Program-made: the position numbers and the translations under genes
NCBI RefSeq assembly: GCF_009372255.1
Contig: NZ_LXGN01000056.1
Coordinates: forward strand, 310,001 to 374,000
Direction of reading: 5' to 3'
Length of the DNA stretch: 64,000 nucleotides
Source: Acinetobacter guerrae
Lineage (GTDB): Bacteria; Pseudomonadota; Gammaproteobacteria; Pseudomonadales; Moraxellaceae
Notes under the pieces: generated by a model
Database searches by the model: none
Told to the model about the DNA's origin: nothing
The model's input: only the letters and a program-made list of their open reading frames with translations
Shown: positions 8,789 through 20,627 of the stretch, one piece after another
Numbering within the stretch: the first letter of the stretch is position 1
Layout of the letters: every line of letters starts with the position of its first letter

Positions 8789-9067
8789 TTGTACATGCGC
8801 TAATTGATCACTTTGTCCCTATTTTGGCGCTAAAAAAATCTATTAGCATGCGAAATCGTCATTTTCCACTGCGTTAAAACAGTGCGAAATAACTCAACAC
8901 GTTTTTGCCCAGAAAATTACTGCCTACACGTGCCAAACGGCGTATAGTCAGGGAGTAACGCAGAAATGAATTGTGAAACATTTAGCTTTACGTGAGTAAT
9001 CGACAACGTCGCGAAGAAAATTGATCGTTTTATGCTCGAAAGAGCCATGTTGAAAGAAGGGTACGCT

Positions 9068-12000
9068 ATGCACTTGCCATCGCCTCATACTGTAGCTCCC
9101 GCTCAAGGTTTATATCAACCAGATGAGTTTAAAGATAACTGCGGTTTTGGTCTGATTGCCCATATGAAGGGCCAGTCTAGTCATCATCTTGTCCAAACCG
9201 CAATTCACAGTTTAAGTTGTATGACCCATCGTGGTGGTATTGCCGCAGATGGCAAAACGGGGGATGGTTGTGGTTTATTACTGGCTATGCCAAAAGCGTT
9301 TTTCCGTGATGAAGCGAAAAAGCTCAGTGATATTACCTTAAGTGAAATTTTTGCTGTGGGTACGGTCTTTTTAAATGTCGACCCTGCACTTGCACTCAAC
9401 GCCAAAAATACCTTAAATAAAGAAATTGAAGCAGAAGGCTTAAAAGTCTTGGCTTGGCGTGTTGTCCCGACAAATAACGATGTATTGGGTGAAATTGCGC
9501 TTCAGTCATTACCTGTGTTTGAACAAATTATTGTCAATTGTCCAATGGGTGTTACTGAGGTTGAATTTAACCGTAAGTTATTCTTGGCACGTCGTCGCGC
9601 AGAACAAAAACTACAAAATGATTCCTCATTTTATGTGACCACTTTATCTTCAAATGTGATCAGTTATAAAGGCTTAATGATGCCTGCGGCAATTGCCGAC
9701 TTTTACACTGACCTTGCTGATGAGCGTTTAACTTCACATATTGTGGTGTTCCATCAACGTTTCTCAACCAACACATTGCCACGCTGGCCTTTGGCACAGC
9801 CGTTCCGTTATTTGGCGCATAATGGTGAAATTAATACCATTACAGCTAACCGTAACTGGGCTTTGGCACGTACACCGAAATTTGAAAACCCATTATTACC
9901 AGGTTTAACTGAGCTTAATCCTATTGTAAATCGTACGGGATCAGACTCATCAAGCCTTGATAATATGCTAGAGATTCTGGTTGGCGGCGGTATGGATTTG
10001 TTCCGTGCGCTTCGTATGCTGGTTCCACCAGCATGGCAAAACGTTGAAACTTTAGATGCTGACCTACGTGCATTTTATGAGTTCAACTCAAAACATATGG
10101 AAGCGTGGGATGGGCCTGCGGGTCTCGTGATTCAGGATGGTCGTCACGCGATTTGTATGCTGGATCGTAATGGTTTGCGTCCTGCACGTTGGGTGATCAC
10201 TAAAAATGACTACATCACGCTTGCCTCTGAAATTGGGGTGTGGGATTACGAACCTGAAGATGTGATTTCCAAAGGCCGTGTGGGTCCAGGTCAAATTCTG
10301 GTGGTCGATACCTTTACTGGTAAATTACTTGACACAAATGATGTCAGTACGCATCTGAAAAAAATGCGTCCATATCGTGAGTGGTTGCGTGAACATGCCT
10401 TGCGTTTACAGGCAGATCCTGAGCTTGAAGAAAAATTATCTGAGCAGGGATTGGCTGGCGATGAGTTAAAGACAGCACAGAAAATGTTTATGGTGACGTT
10501 TGAAGAACGTGACCAGATGCTACGTCCGATTGCTGAAAGTGGTCAGGAAGCAGTAGGCTCAATGGGTGATGATACGCCAATGGCAGTTTTATCACGTCAG
10601 GTTCGCCATGTTTCTGATTATTTCCGTCAGCAATTTGCACAGGTTACCAATCCTCCAATCGATCCATTACGTGAATCGATTGTGATGTCACTAGAAACCT
10701 GTTTAGGTCGTGAACAGAATGTCTTCGAGCAAGGACCAGAACATGCAGATCGCTTGATTATTTCAAGCCCTGTACTTTCAAATTCGAAAATGCATCAATT
10801 ACGCAATTTAAACCGCGCAGGTTATGAAATTGCAGAAATTGATCTGAACTATCTTGCAGAAGAAGGCTTACAAGCTGCGGTCAATCGTATTTGTGAGGAA
10901 TCTGCACAGGCAGTTCGTGATGGTCAAACTTTATTGATCCTTTCTGATAAAAATTTGCGTCAGGGTTATTTACCTGCAAATGCGGCTTTGGCGACAGGCG
11001 CAGTACACCATTATTTGATTCAGACTGGTTTGCGTACCGACGCCAATATTATTGTTGAAACGGGTGTCGCACGTGATGCGCATCAATTTGCAGTTTTGCT
11101 TGGTTTTGGTGCAACGGCAGTTTATCCATACCTTGCTTATGATGTGATCAATGATTTAATCGCAAAAGGTGAGTTACTTGGTGATCCCGTACATGCCCAA
11201 GCAAACTTCCGCAAAGGTATTGATAAAGGTCTATTGAAAGTTCTCTCTAAAATGGGGATTTCAACAGTCGCGTCTTATCGTGGTGGACAGCTTTTTGAAG
11301 CAGTTGGTTTATCATCAGAAGTGGTGGATAAATGCTTCCTCGGTGTACCAAGCCGTATTCAGGGTGCAACTTTTGTTGACCTTGAAAATGATCAGAAAAA
11401 ACTCGCAGATTTGGCATGGAAAACACGTAAGCCAATTGATCAGGGTGGTTTGCTGAAGTTTGTATTCGGTAAGGAATATCATGCCTTTAACCCAGATGTG
11501 ATCAATGCATTACACAAAGCGGTACGTTCTGGTAATTACGCTGACTTTAAAGAATATGCGGAACTGGTCAATAGCCGCCCAATCGCGACGATCCGTGATT
11601 TATTCAAGCTCAAAACCACGAATTCAATTCCTGTTGAGCAGGTTGAATCGGTTGAGGCAATTTTGCCACGATTTGACTCAGCGGGTATGTCATTAGGGGC
11701 ATTGTCACCAGAAGCGCATGAAGCGATTGCGATTGCCATGAACACCATTGGCGGTCGTTCAAATTCAGGTGAGGGTGGTGAAGATCCTGCGCGTTATGGC
11801 ACGATTCGTAACTCGAAAATTAAACAGATCGCATCGGGTCGTTTTGGGGTAACTCCTGCTTATCTAACTTCAGCAGAAGTATTACAGATCAAAGTTGCAC
11901 AAGGTGCAAAACCGGGTGAAGGTGGTCAGCTTCCGGGTGGTAAAGTAAACAGCTTAATTGCACGTTTACGTTATTCAGTTCCGGGCGTTACTCTAATTTC

Positions 12001-13549
12001 TCCGCCGCCGCATCATGATATTTATTCGATTGAAGATTTATCACAATTGATTTTTGACTTGAAGCAAGTCAATCCTCAGGCGATGGTTTCAGTTAAGCTA
12101 GTTTCTGAACCGGGTGTAGGAACAATTGCCGCAGGTGTTGCCAAAGCGTATGCCGACTTCATTACCATTTCTGGTTATGACGGTGGTACAGCGGCTTCTC
12201 CACTTTCATCCATTCATCATGCGGGTTCACCGTGGGAGCTTGGTCTGTCTGAAGCGCATCAAGCACTACGTGTAAATGACCTACGTGGTAAAGTTCGTGT
12301 ACAAACAGATGGTGGTTTAAAAACTGGTCTGGATGTCGTAAAAGCCGCTATTTTGGGTGCTGAAAGCTTTGGTTTTGGTTCTACGCCAATGATCGCATTA
12401 GGCTGTAAATACTTGCGTATTTGCCACTTGAATAACTGTGCGACGGGTGTTGCAACACAACAAGACAAACTCCGTCAGGATCACTATATTGGTGAACCTG
12501 AAATGCTCATCAATTTCTTCCATTTCATTGCTGAAGAAACCCGTGAGTGGTTGGCTGCATTAGGTGTTGCTTCCCTGAAAGACTTGATTGGTCGTGTGGA
12601 TTTACTTGAAGTATTGCCGGGTGAAACTGATAAACACGCACATCTTGATTTGACACCATTGTTGCAGTCACATCCTGCGGCAAATGGTAAGGCACAGTAC
12701 TGTGAAGTTCAGGGCAATGAGCCATTTGATAAAGGCTTACTGGCTGAGCGTATGGTAGAAGAAATGCTTCCTGCCATTGAAGCGGGTACAGGTGGTGAGT
12801 TTAATTTTGAAGTCGGCAACTGTGATCGTTCAATTGGCGCACGTGTTTCTGGTGAGATTGCGCGTCGTTATGGCAATCTGGACATGGAATCACATCCAGT
12901 CATTATGAACTTAAAAGGTACAGCAGGTCAGTCACTTGGTGTATGGAATGCGGGTGGTTTGCATATCAAACTTGAAGGTGATGCCAACGATTACGTTGGT
13001 AAAGGTATGGCAGGCGGTCGAGTTTCGATCTTCCCACCAAAAGGTTCACCATTCCAAACCCAACATACTGCGATTATTGGTAATACCTGTATGTACGGTG
13101 CAACAGGCGGTAAGTTATTTGCAGCAGGTACGGCGGGTGAGCGTTTTGCAGTACGTAACTCTGGCGCGTTTGCCGTGATTGAAGGTGCAGGCGACCACTG
13201 TTGTGAATATATGACAGGCGGGATTGTGACTGTGCTCGGTAAAGTCGGTCATAACTTCGGTGCGGGTATGACAGGTGGTTTTGCTTATGTACTCGATCTG
13301 GATAATGACTTTGTTGATTATTACAACCATGAGTTGATTGACCTGACTCGTATCTCGACTGAGTCGATGGAAGAGCATCAACAATTCCTGCTTCGTATTC
13401 TGGATGAACACATTAAAGAAACAGGTAGTGCTTGGGCGTATAAGATCCGCAATGAGTTCGATTTTTACAGTCGGAAGTTCTGGCTTGTAAAACCAAAAGC
13501 TGCTAATTTGCTCACGCTTTTGAAAGCAACTCAAGCTGATCCTCAATAA
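9068..13549 (+). CDS. gltB: Glutamate synthase (NADPH) large subunit
   Basis: Takes the amide of glutamine to convert 2-oxoglutarate to glutamate; works with GltD in ammonium assimilation. I start at the ATG at 9068, which has a GAAAGAAGG site 7 nt upstream; ATGs at 9032 and 9047 would only add a few residues. The class II amidotransferase nucleophile is Cys25 (DNCGFG), exposed after a short propeptide is removed. The glutamate synthase central domain and the FMN barrel follow. The 3Fe-4S cysteines are at about 1113, 1119 and 1124 (spacing 6 and 5, as in E. coli). The C-terminal beta-helix (GXGXG repeats) is intact. The length of 1493 aa is normal. gltD follows after 69 nt. Confidence 0.97.
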   Translation: MHLPSPHTVAPAQGLYQPDEFKDNCGFGLIAHMKGQSSHHLVQTAIHSLSCMTHRGGIAADGKTGDGCGLLLAMPKAFFRDEAKKLSDITLSEIFAVGTVFLNVDPALALNAKNTLNKEIEAEGLKVLAWRVVPTNNDVLGEIALQSLPVFEQIIVNCPMGVTEVEFNRKLFLARRRAEQKLQNDSSFYVTTLSSNVISYKGLMMPAAIADFYTDLADERLTSHIVVFHQRFSTNTLPRWPLAQPFRYLAHNGEINTITANRNWALARTPKFENPLLPGLTELNPIVNRTGSDSSSLDNMLEILVGGGMDLFRALRMLVPPAWQNVETLDADLRAFYEFNSKHMEAWDGPAGLVIQDGRHAICMLDRNGLRPARWVITKNDYITLASEIGVWDYEPEDVISKGRVGPGQILVVDTFTGKLLDTNDVSTHLKKMRPYREWLREHALRLQADPELEEKLSEQGLAGDELKTAQKMFMVTFEERDQMLRPIAESGQEAVGSMGDDTPMAVLSRQVRHVSDYFRQQFAQVTNPPIDPLRESIVMSLETCLGREQNVFEQGPEHADRLIISSPVLSNSKMHQLRNLNRAGYEIAEIDLNYLAEEGLQAAVNRICEESAQAVRDGQTLLILSDKNLRQGYLPANAALATGAVHHYLIQTGLRTDANIIVETGVARDAHQFAVLLGFGATAVYPYLAYDVINDLIAKGELLGDPVHAQANFRKGIDKGLLKVLSKMGISTVASYRGGQLFEAVGLSSEVVDKCFLGVPSRIQGATFVDLENDQKKLADLAWKTRKPIDQGGLLKFVFGKEYHAFNPDVINALHKAVRSGNYADFKEYAELVNSRPIATIRDLFKLKTTNSIPVEQVESVEAILPRFDSAGMSLGALSPEAHEAIAIAMNTIGGRSNSGEGGEDPARYGTIRNSKIKQIASGRFGVTPAYLTSAEVLQIKVAQGAKPGEGGQLPGGKVNSLIARLRYSVPGVTLISPPPHHDIYSIEDLSQLIFDLKQVNPQAMVSVKLVSEPGVGTIAAGVAKAYADFITISGYDGGTAASPLSSIHHAGSPWELGLSEAHQALRVNDLRGKVRVQTDGGLKTGLDVVKAAILGAESFGFGSTPMIALGCKYLRICHLNNCATGVATQQDKLRQDHYIGEPEMLINFFHFIAEETREWLAALGVASLKDLIGRVDLLEVLPGETDKHAHLDLTPLLQSHPAANGKAQYCEVQGNEPFDKGLLAERMVEEMLPAIEAGTGGEFNFEVGNCDRSIGARVSGEIARRYGNLDMESHPVIMNLKGTAGQSLGVWNAGGLHIKLEGDANDYVGKGMAGGRVSIFPPKGSPFQTQHTAIIGNTCMYGATGGKLFAAGTAGERFAVRNSGAFAVIEGAGDHCCEYMTGGIVTVLGKVGHNFGAGMTGGFAYVLDLDNDFVDYYNHELIDLTRISTESMEEHQQFLLRILDEHIKETGSAWAYKIRNEFDFYSRKFWLVKPKAANLLTLLKATQADPQ

Positions 13550-13573
13550 TTCCACTACTGCATATACATAGGC

Positions 13574-15040
<1,467 letters not shown>

Positions 15041-15066
15041 AATCTAGAGATTCAAAAGCGATATGA

Positions 15067-15091
15067 AGCCCGCAGTGATGCGGGCTTTTTA
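15067..15091 (+). terminator. Rho-independent terminator of gltBD
   Basis: A perfect 8-bp stem AGCCCGCA / TGCGGGCT with GTGA loop and five T. It lies 26 nt after the gltD stop and just beyond the 3' end of the convergent lysR gene. Confidence 0.9.
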
Positions 15092-15970
15092 TACTGCGCC
15101 AAAAGGTAAAAGCTGAAGAAAATGATCAAGTAAAATAGACGAGCTACGTTTATTCCAAATACAGTGTGTTTCAGAAAGAATGTCATTATTTTCAATTTCA
15201 ATAAATCGCACATGATCCTTTTTTAATGACTGCATTGATTTAGGCACGAGAGCAATTCCTAAACCCAATTCGACAAATTCTACAATGGTTAGCCAATTTC
15301 GTACTTCATGAACAAGATGAGGACTAAATCCCGCATTCACACAAATTGCAGTAATTTGGTCATGATAATAAGGCGAGACAGCGCGGGGAAATAAAATAAA
15401 GGGTTCACGCTGTAAGTGTTTTAAATCAATACTATTGCGCTGAGCTAACGGATGTGATTTTGGCATACAGCAGATAAATTCTTCGGCGAGAAATAAACGA
15501 TGTGAGATTTGCTCAGTATCATTGAGTGTATGAACAAAACCGAGATTAATTTGTTCTTGTTTAATCGCCTGAAATTGTTCATACGAATTAAGTTCTCGAA
15601 GGCTAATCTCTACTTGCGGATATTGCTTCTGAAAACTTGCAATATATTGGTTTAATCCACGAAATAAAGTCGAGCTGGTAAAACCAATCCGCAAATGACC
15701 AATCGTTCCCTGTGCAACCCTTTCACCAATTTGCTGCATATCATCTGCGTGCTTCAGTAACATTAGCGCCTCACGATAGAATAATGAGCCTGCATCTGTG
15801 AGTGCTACATTCTTATTATTTCGTAAAAATAGAGCGAATCCTAAATGAGATTCTAGTTGTTGAATGCTCATGCTTAAAGGGGGTTGAGAAATATGTAAAC
15901 GTTGTGCTGCTCTGCCAAAATGAAGTTCTTCTGCGACGGTCACAAAATAACGTAATTGCTTTAAATTCAT
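15089..15970 (-). CDS. LysR-family transcriptional regulator
   Basis: One-component regulator with an N-terminal winged helix-turn-helix (about 1-60; LRYFVTVAEELHFGRAAQRL and ISQPPLSMSIQQLE) and a C-terminal effector domain (about 90-290; HLRIGFTSSTLFRGL). The length of 293 aa is typical. It is transcribed away from the acyl-CoA dehydrogenase gene, with a 187-bp intergenic region that contains a perfect 9-bp dyad. That layout suggests it controls the adjacent catabolic cluster and itself. The inducer is unknown; the N-terminal half resembles the CatM/BenM/CbbR type by eye, but this does not fix a substrate. Confidence 0.9.
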   Translation of the reverse strand: MNLKQLRYFVTVAEELHFGRAAQRLHISQPPLSMSIQQLESHLGFALFLRNNKNVALTDAGSLFYREALMLLKHADDMQQIGERVAQGTIGHLRIGFTSSTLFRGLNQYIASFQKQYPQVEISLRELNSYEQFQAIKQEQINLGFVHTLNDTEQISHRLFLAEEFICCMPKSHPLAQRNSIDLKHLQREPFILFPRAVSPYYHDQITAICVNAGFSPHLVHEVRNWLTIVEFVELGLGIALVPKSMQSLKKDHVRFIEIENNDILSETHCIWNKRSSSILLDHFLQLLPFGAV

Positions 15971-16044
15971 TGACTTACCATATTATTTTATTAACTATCG
16001 ATCCTGACAGTTATATTTCATTCAACCCAAGATTAAAGCATATT

Positions 16045-16067
16045 TTTGATATATTTTTTATATCAAA
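16045..16067. promoter_or_regulatory. Operator-like perfect dyad in the lysR-acd intergenic region
   Basis: TTTGATATA-N5-TATATCAAA, a perfect 9-bp inverted repeat with a T-N11-A core, centred about 85 bp from the lysR start and 100 bp from the acyl-CoA dehydrogenase start. This is the usual place and shape of a LysR recognition site. Confidence 0.6.
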
Positions 16068-16157
16068 CTATGTAAATAATATATTTTACACATCGTTGTT
16101 CACTCTCTAAGCTAATTTTAATTAGGAAATAAGCACATAAAAAGAGTGGAACTCACA

Positions 16158-17903
16158 ATGGTTAGTTTGAATGTTATTCATCAATTAGAAGCAGAGCATA
16201 ATATCCCTGATCGTCGTGGACAGAATTTTTTTAATCAGGATCCAACCTTTAAGAAGTTATTGCAAATCTATCTAGCTACACCGCTATATCAATATTTATT
16301 ACCGCATTTTGAGCAACTTGGTGCCGATGTAGGTGGCATGCTAGATGACTTGGCTTCCAGTGCAGACAAAAATCCGCCAACCTTACAATATCGGAATCGT
16401 CGTGGTTTTAATGAGCAAAAGATTAAAAAACATCCTGATTATATTGCTCTAGAGAAAAAGGCTTATATTGATTTGGGTCTGGCCAGTATGTCACATAAAA
16501 AGGGAGTATTAGGCTGGCCTGAGGTTATGCCACCTATGGCGAAATATGCGCTTACTTATCTTTTTGTACAGGCTGAATTTGGCTTATGTTGTCCAGTCAG
16601 TATGACCGATTCATTGACACATACCATGTGCAAATATGCAGCACCTGAAATCATTGAAAAGTATTTACCCAATCTGTTGACTTCAGATTTTGATCGCCTG
16701 ACTCAGGGTGCCATGTTTATGACAGAACAAGGTGCGGGTTCAGATGTATCTGCAATTACGACGCTTGCAACACAAAAGAATGGTGAGTGGTTTCTAACTG
16801 GAGACAAATGGTTTTGTTCTAACCCTGATGCAGGTGTGGCGATGGTACTGGCGCATGTTGATGGCGCAGAACAAGGCATGAAAGGTCTTGGTTTGTTTCT
16901 AATGCCAAAGTTTTTAGACAATGGCTGCCATAATCATTACCAGATTCTACGCCTAAAAGACAAGTTGGGAACACGTTCCATGGCCAGTGGTGAAATTTCG
17001 CTACAAGGTGCCAAAGCCTATTTACTGGGTGAAATAGGCCGAGGATTTCAACAAATGGCCGATATGATTAATTTATCGCGTTTGTCTAATGGTGTCCGTG
17101 CCGCAGGCTTAATGCGTCGTGCTGTGGGCGAGGCTTTGTATATTTGTCAAAATCGTCAAGCCTTTGGCAAATATTTACAAGATTTACCTTTGCAGCGTAA
17201 GCAGTTATTGAAAATGATGCTGCCTAGCGAACAAGCGCGAAGCATGATGCTACATATTGCACGTTTGCTACATGCGTCTAAAACGGGCGATGAAAAAGCT
17301 GCAAGCTGTGTGCGTATTTTGACGCCTTTAATTAAATTTAGAGCTTGTCGTGATGCACGTAAGGTCACGGGCGATGCGATGGAAGTACGTGGTGGTTGTG
17401 GTTATATCGAAGAATGGTCAGACCCACGTCTTTTACGCGATGCACATCTAGGTTCCATATGGGAAGGCACCAGTAATATCGTTGCGCTAGATGTGATTCG
17501 TGCCGCGCAAAGAGCTCAAGCACTGGATGTACTCAAACCTTATCTTTTACAGTTACTTGAAGACAAAAATATCCCAGAAATGACTGGTCAAATTTTAAAA
17601 CAGAAACTTGAGCAGGTTGAAGGCTTGATCATCTCAATCATTGATGAAAGAAATGAAGCAGATACTCGTAAAGCCGCGTCAGCACTTTATCACATTACAA
17701 CCGCAATCATAATGGCATGGGAATCTGTGCAGATCGAACAACATTGGCAACGTCTAGCATGGGCGCATCTGGTGGTGAAATTTAAACTGAGCGTGATTGA
17801 TCCATTGCAACCTGATCATGCACAACAGTTTGAGGAAGCTGAAAATCTACTGATTCAGCAAACAGAGTTAACGCTTGAGCAAGCCATGTCGATTCTAAAC
17901 TAA
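16158..17903 (+). CDS. Acyl-CoA dehydrogenase family protein
   Basis: FAD-dependent alpha,beta-dehydrogenation of an acyl-CoA. This is the long (581 aa) subfamily that includes DmdC-like enzymes. Seen: N-terminal helical domain, the FAD/substrate segment FMTEQGAGSDVSAITT (about 191-206) followed by LTGDKWFCSN (about 213-222), the helical C-terminal core with GDAMEVRGGCGYIEEW (about 406-421) and EGTSNIVALDVIR (about 435-447), and an extra C-terminal helical extension. ATG at 16158 is preferred over an in-frame GTG at 16146. It heads a cluster with a CoA-transferase (13 nt downstream), a transporter and an SDR. The substrate is unknown. Confidence 0.88.
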   Translation: MVSLNVIHQLEAEHNIPDRRGQNFFNQDPTFKKLLQIYLATPLYQYLLPHFEQLGADVGGMLDDLASSADKNPPTLQYRNRRGFNEQKIKKHPDYIALEKKAYIDLGLASMSHKKGVLGWPEVMPPMAKYALTYLFVQAEFGLCCPVSMTDSLTHTMCKYAAPEIIEKYLPNLLTSDFDRLTQGAMFMTEQGAGSDVSAITTLATQKNGEWFLTGDKWFCSNPDAGVAMVLAHVDGAEQGMKGLGLFLMPKFLDNGCHNHYQILRLKDKLGTRSMASGEISLQGAKAYLLGEIGRGFQQMADMINLSRLSNGVRAAGLMRRAVGEALYICQNRQAFGKYLQDLPLQRKQLLKMMLPSEQARSMMLHIARLLHASKTGDEKAASCVRILTPLIKFRACRDARKVTGDAMEVRGGCGYIEEWSDPRLLRDAHLGSIWEGTSNIVALDVIRAAQRAQALDVLKPYLLQLLEDKNIPEMTGQILKQKLEQVEGLIISIIDERNEADTRKAASALYHITTAIIMAWESVQIEQHWQRLAWAHLVVKFKLSVIDPLQPDHAQQFEEAENLLIQQTELTLEQAMSILN

Positions 17904-17916
17904 GGAGCATTCAGGG

Positions 17917-19128
17917 ATGAATATCAATACAGGCGCGCTAAAAGGTATAAAAGTTCTCGATTTAAGTCGGGTACTGGGTGGGCCATTTTCAGCACAAGTC
18001 CTTGCCGATCACGGTGCTGAAGTCATTAAAGTTGAACCTCCGCAAAAAGATGAAACTCGTTTTTGGGGGCCTCCATTTCGTCAGGACAGTGCCGCTTATT
18101 TTTCTGGAATCAATCGTAATAAACAGGGAATTTCAATTGATTTGAATCAAGCAGAAGGGCGGAAAATTTTATTTAAACTACTCGGTGATGCAGATGTTTT
18201 GATTGAAAATTTTAAAATTGGAACACTGGAAAAATGGGGGTTAGGTTTTGAAGAAGTCCTTTCCAAACAATTTCCAAAATTGATCCATTGTCGCGTTACA
18301 GGTTTTGGTGCAGACGGTCCTTTGGGTGGTCTGCCAGGCTATGATTCAGTGATACAAGCAATTTCAGGCATTATGAGTGTCAATGGTGAAGCTGACGGAG
18401 AGCCGTTGCGTGTCGGGTTGCCCGTAGTCGATATGGTCACAGGGTTGAATGCAGTGATTGGGATTTTGCTGGCTCTACAAGCACGTCAAGTATCAGGACA
18501 AGGGCAATTTGTAGAAGCTGCATTGTTTGATACAGGTGTATCGTTACTGCATCCTCACCTTCCAAATTATCTATGGTCAGGCAAAGTACCAGAACGAACA
18601 GGTAATGCCCATCCTAATATTACGCCATATGATGCCTACCAAACTAAAACCAGCCCAATTTACATTGCGGTGGGAAATAATCAACAGTTTGCCAAACTCT
18701 GCCAACACTTGGATTTGGCTGAGTTGATGCAGGATCCACGCTTTGCAGATAACGCAGCACGTTGCCAAAACCGCAAAGTATTTAAGCAACTTTTGGAAAA
18801 TCGTCTAGCGGAGTTAGATGGTGATCGTCTGGCATACGACTTGATTCAAACGGGCGTACCGTGTGGTCCGATTTTAAATGTCGCTGAGATCGTTCAGCAT
18901 CCGCATACCAAACATCGTGAGATGGTGGTCGAGATTGGTGATGAATATCAGGGCATCGGCTCACCGATTAAGCTTAGTCAGACTCCTGCCAGCTACCGTC
19001 AAGCACCTCCTGTATTTGCTGAACATACGGTTCAAGTTTTACAACGAAAAGGTTTTAGCGATGAACAAATCGAATTGTTGATCGAACAAGGCATTATTTC
19101 TCAGCATGTTATGAGTGTGCCTGCATAG
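17917..19128 (+). CDS. CaiB/BaiF-family (class III) CoA-transferase
   Basis: Moves CoA from an acyl-CoA donor to a free carboxylate by an aspartyl-CoA anhydride mechanism. The N-terminus KVLDLSRVLGGPFSAQVLADHGAEVIKVE (about 12-40) is the family hallmark. The likely catalytic Asp is D143 in LPGYDSVIQA, followed by SGIM and DMVTGLNAVIGILLAL. The HPNITPYDAY segment and C-terminal PCGPILNVAEIV are also typical. The length of 403 aa is normal. It follows the acyl-CoA dehydrogenase closely, so it may activate the substrate that enzyme oxidises. The donor and acceptor are not readable from sequence. Confidence 0.9.
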   Translation: MNINTGALKGIKVLDLSRVLGGPFSAQVLADHGAEVIKVEPPQKDETRFWGPPFRQDSAAYFSGINRNKQGISIDLNQAEGRKILFKLLGDADVLIENFKIGTLEKWGLGFEEVLSKQFPKLIHCRVTGFGADGPLGGLPGYDSVIQAISGIMSVNGEADGEPLRVGLPVVDMVTGLNAVIGILLALQARQVSGQGQFVEAALFDTGVSLLHPHLPNYLWSGKVPERTGNAHPNITPYDAYQTKTSPIYIAVGNNQQFAKLCQHLDLAELMQDPRFADNAARCQNRKVFKQLLENRLAELDGDRLAYDLIQTGVPCGPILNVAEIVQHPHTKHREMVVEIGDEYQGIGSPIKLSQTPASYRQAPPVFAEHTVQVLQRKGFSDEQIELLIEQGIISQHVMSVPA

Positions 19129-19292
19129 AGAGCGAAGCAGACTACACGCCGAAATGAATCAGGATTGAGATTTACATGATCCAGATGGATAACGATAAAT
19201 ATAGACAGTAAGGATAACTGTAGCGACGATTCAGATAAGAAATGATTTTAGATCGTCATGGCAAAACTTGCTGTCGGGAGACAGGGAAAACG

Positions 19293-20624
19293 ATGGAACA
19301 AGTCAGCGAATTAGAAAAAACACGTGCGGCGAAGAAAGCAGGAATGGCTTCTTTTGTCGGAACTACGATTGAATGGTATGACTTTTATGCTTATAGCACA
19401 GCTGCTGCATTGGTGTTTGGAAAAATTTTCTTTCCATCTACCAGTTCTGCGACAGGAACTTTGGCAGCATTTGCAACTTTTTGGATTGGCTTTTTAGCAC
19501 GTCCTTTGGGTGGCATGATTTTTGGTCATCTAGGTGACCGCATTGGACGTAAAAAAACCCTGATCACCACACTGATGTTGATGGGTGTTTGTACTACAGC
19601 CATTGGTCTATTACCTACCTACAATAGCATTGGTGTTGCTGCGCCCATTTTATTGATCTTGTTACGATTAATTCAGGGTGTAGCCATGGGCGGAGAATGG
19701 GGAGGTGCTGTGGTACTGTCCGCAGAACATGCACCCAAAGGCAAGGAATTACTTTATTCCGCTTTTGCACAGCAAGGTTCACCAGTGGGGAACTTACTTG
19801 CGACGTTTGTCTTTTTTATGTTTTCTTTCCTGCCAGATGAGCAATTTCTAAGTTGGGGCTGGCGTATTCCATTTTTATTTTCTGCTTTATTGGTGATTAC
19901 GGGCTTATGGATTCGCTTGGGAGTAGAAGAATCTCCAATCATGAAACAGCTACAAAGCAGTAAAAATTTGGTTAAAGTGCCGCTCAAAGAAGTTTTTGCC
20001 AAATATAAAGTCATGGTCGCTTTAGGTATGGGCGCATGCATTATTGGCTTATCTGCGACTTATTTTAAAACGACTTTTGCTTTGTCTTGGGCGGTCAATG
20101 AAATTGGTTTTACTCGTTCTGATTTTCTGGGAATTGTGACGATTGCTTTAATTACTCAAGTGATTTTTCAACCCTTTGGAGCAATTATTGCTTCTAAAAT
20201 CAGCTTAAAAAAAGCGGTTATTTTTATTCTATTACCTGAAATTATCTTATTGCCTTTGGCATTTTTATTGATAGCAACCAAATCTTATGCTTGGGCTGCT
20301 TTTGGTATGGCAATCGCGACGATTCCCCACTCGATGTATTACTCATTTTTAGGCGGTATTTTGGTGAAAGCCTTTCCAGCCAATGTACGTTACACAGGCA
20401 TTTCCATGAGTTATCAGTTATGTGGAATGATTTTCGCGGGTTCAACTCCAATTGTGGCGCAATTCTTGTTAAATCAAACAGGTTCTATCATTGCGGTGAT
20501 CGTACTTGCACTGGTTCATGTCGTGGTCAGCATGGTCTGTGCAGTGTATCTGATCTCACGCTATGAAGCAGTACAAAGGACTTATGCACTTGATACAAAC
20601 TCACTGGCACATGATAAAGGATAA
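19293..20624 (+). CDS. MHS-family MFS transporter (organic acid:proton symporter)
   Basis: Twelve-helix inner-membrane symporter of the metabolite:H+ symporter family (KgtP, ShiA, ProP, CitA relatives). Hallmarks are FVGTTIEWYDFY in helix 1, the loop GHLGDRIGRKKTL between helices 2 and 3, and RLIQGVAMGGEWGGA in helix 4. The start is placed at ATG 19293, after GGGAGACAGGGA; the longer reading from 19242 adds 17 unlikely residues. It lies 164 nt after the CoA-transferase and 3 nt before the SDR. It probably imports the carboxylate used by this cluster. The substrate cannot be assigned. Confidence 0.88.
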   Translation: MEQVSELEKTRAAKKAGMASFVGTTIEWYDFYAYSTAAALVFGKIFFPSTSSATGTLAAFATFWIGFLARPLGGMIFGHLGDRIGRKKTLITTLMLMGVCTTAIGLLPTYNSIGVAAPILLILLRLIQGVAMGGEWGGAVVLSAEHAPKGKELLYSAFAQQGSPVGNLLATFVFFMFSFLPDEQFLSWGWRIPFLFSALLVITGLWIRLGVEESPIMKQLQSSKNLVKVPLKEVFAKYKVMVALGMGACIIGLSATYFKTTFALSWAVNEIGFTRSDFLGIVTIALITQVIFQPFGAIIASKISLKKAVIFILLPEIILLPLAFLLIATKSYAWAAFGMAIATIPHSMYYSFLGGILVKAFPANVRYTGISMSYQLCGMIFAGSTPIVAQFLLNQTGSIIAVIVLALVHVVVSMVCAVYLISRYEAVQRTYALDTNSLAHDKG

Positions 20625-20627
20625 TAT

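Larger units (their letters stand above)
8626..9067 (+). other. gltB control region (gene-free)
   Basis: This 442-bp stretch holds, in order, a hairpin terminator overlapping an NtrC-like dyad, a second NtrC-like dyad, an AT-rich tract with an IHF-like match, a sigma-54 promoter, and a leader of about 270 nt. The leader contains an 8-base direct repeat TGCGAAAT (8849-8856 and 8883-8890) and a small hairpin CACTG-N8-CAGTG (8867-8884). I see no convincing ORF in it. Confidence 0.7.

Noticed and set aside
8917..8948. TATAGT near 8943 as a sigma-70 -10 for gltB.
   Set aside because: The best -35 is 20 nt away and poor; the sigma-54 promoter is far stronger.
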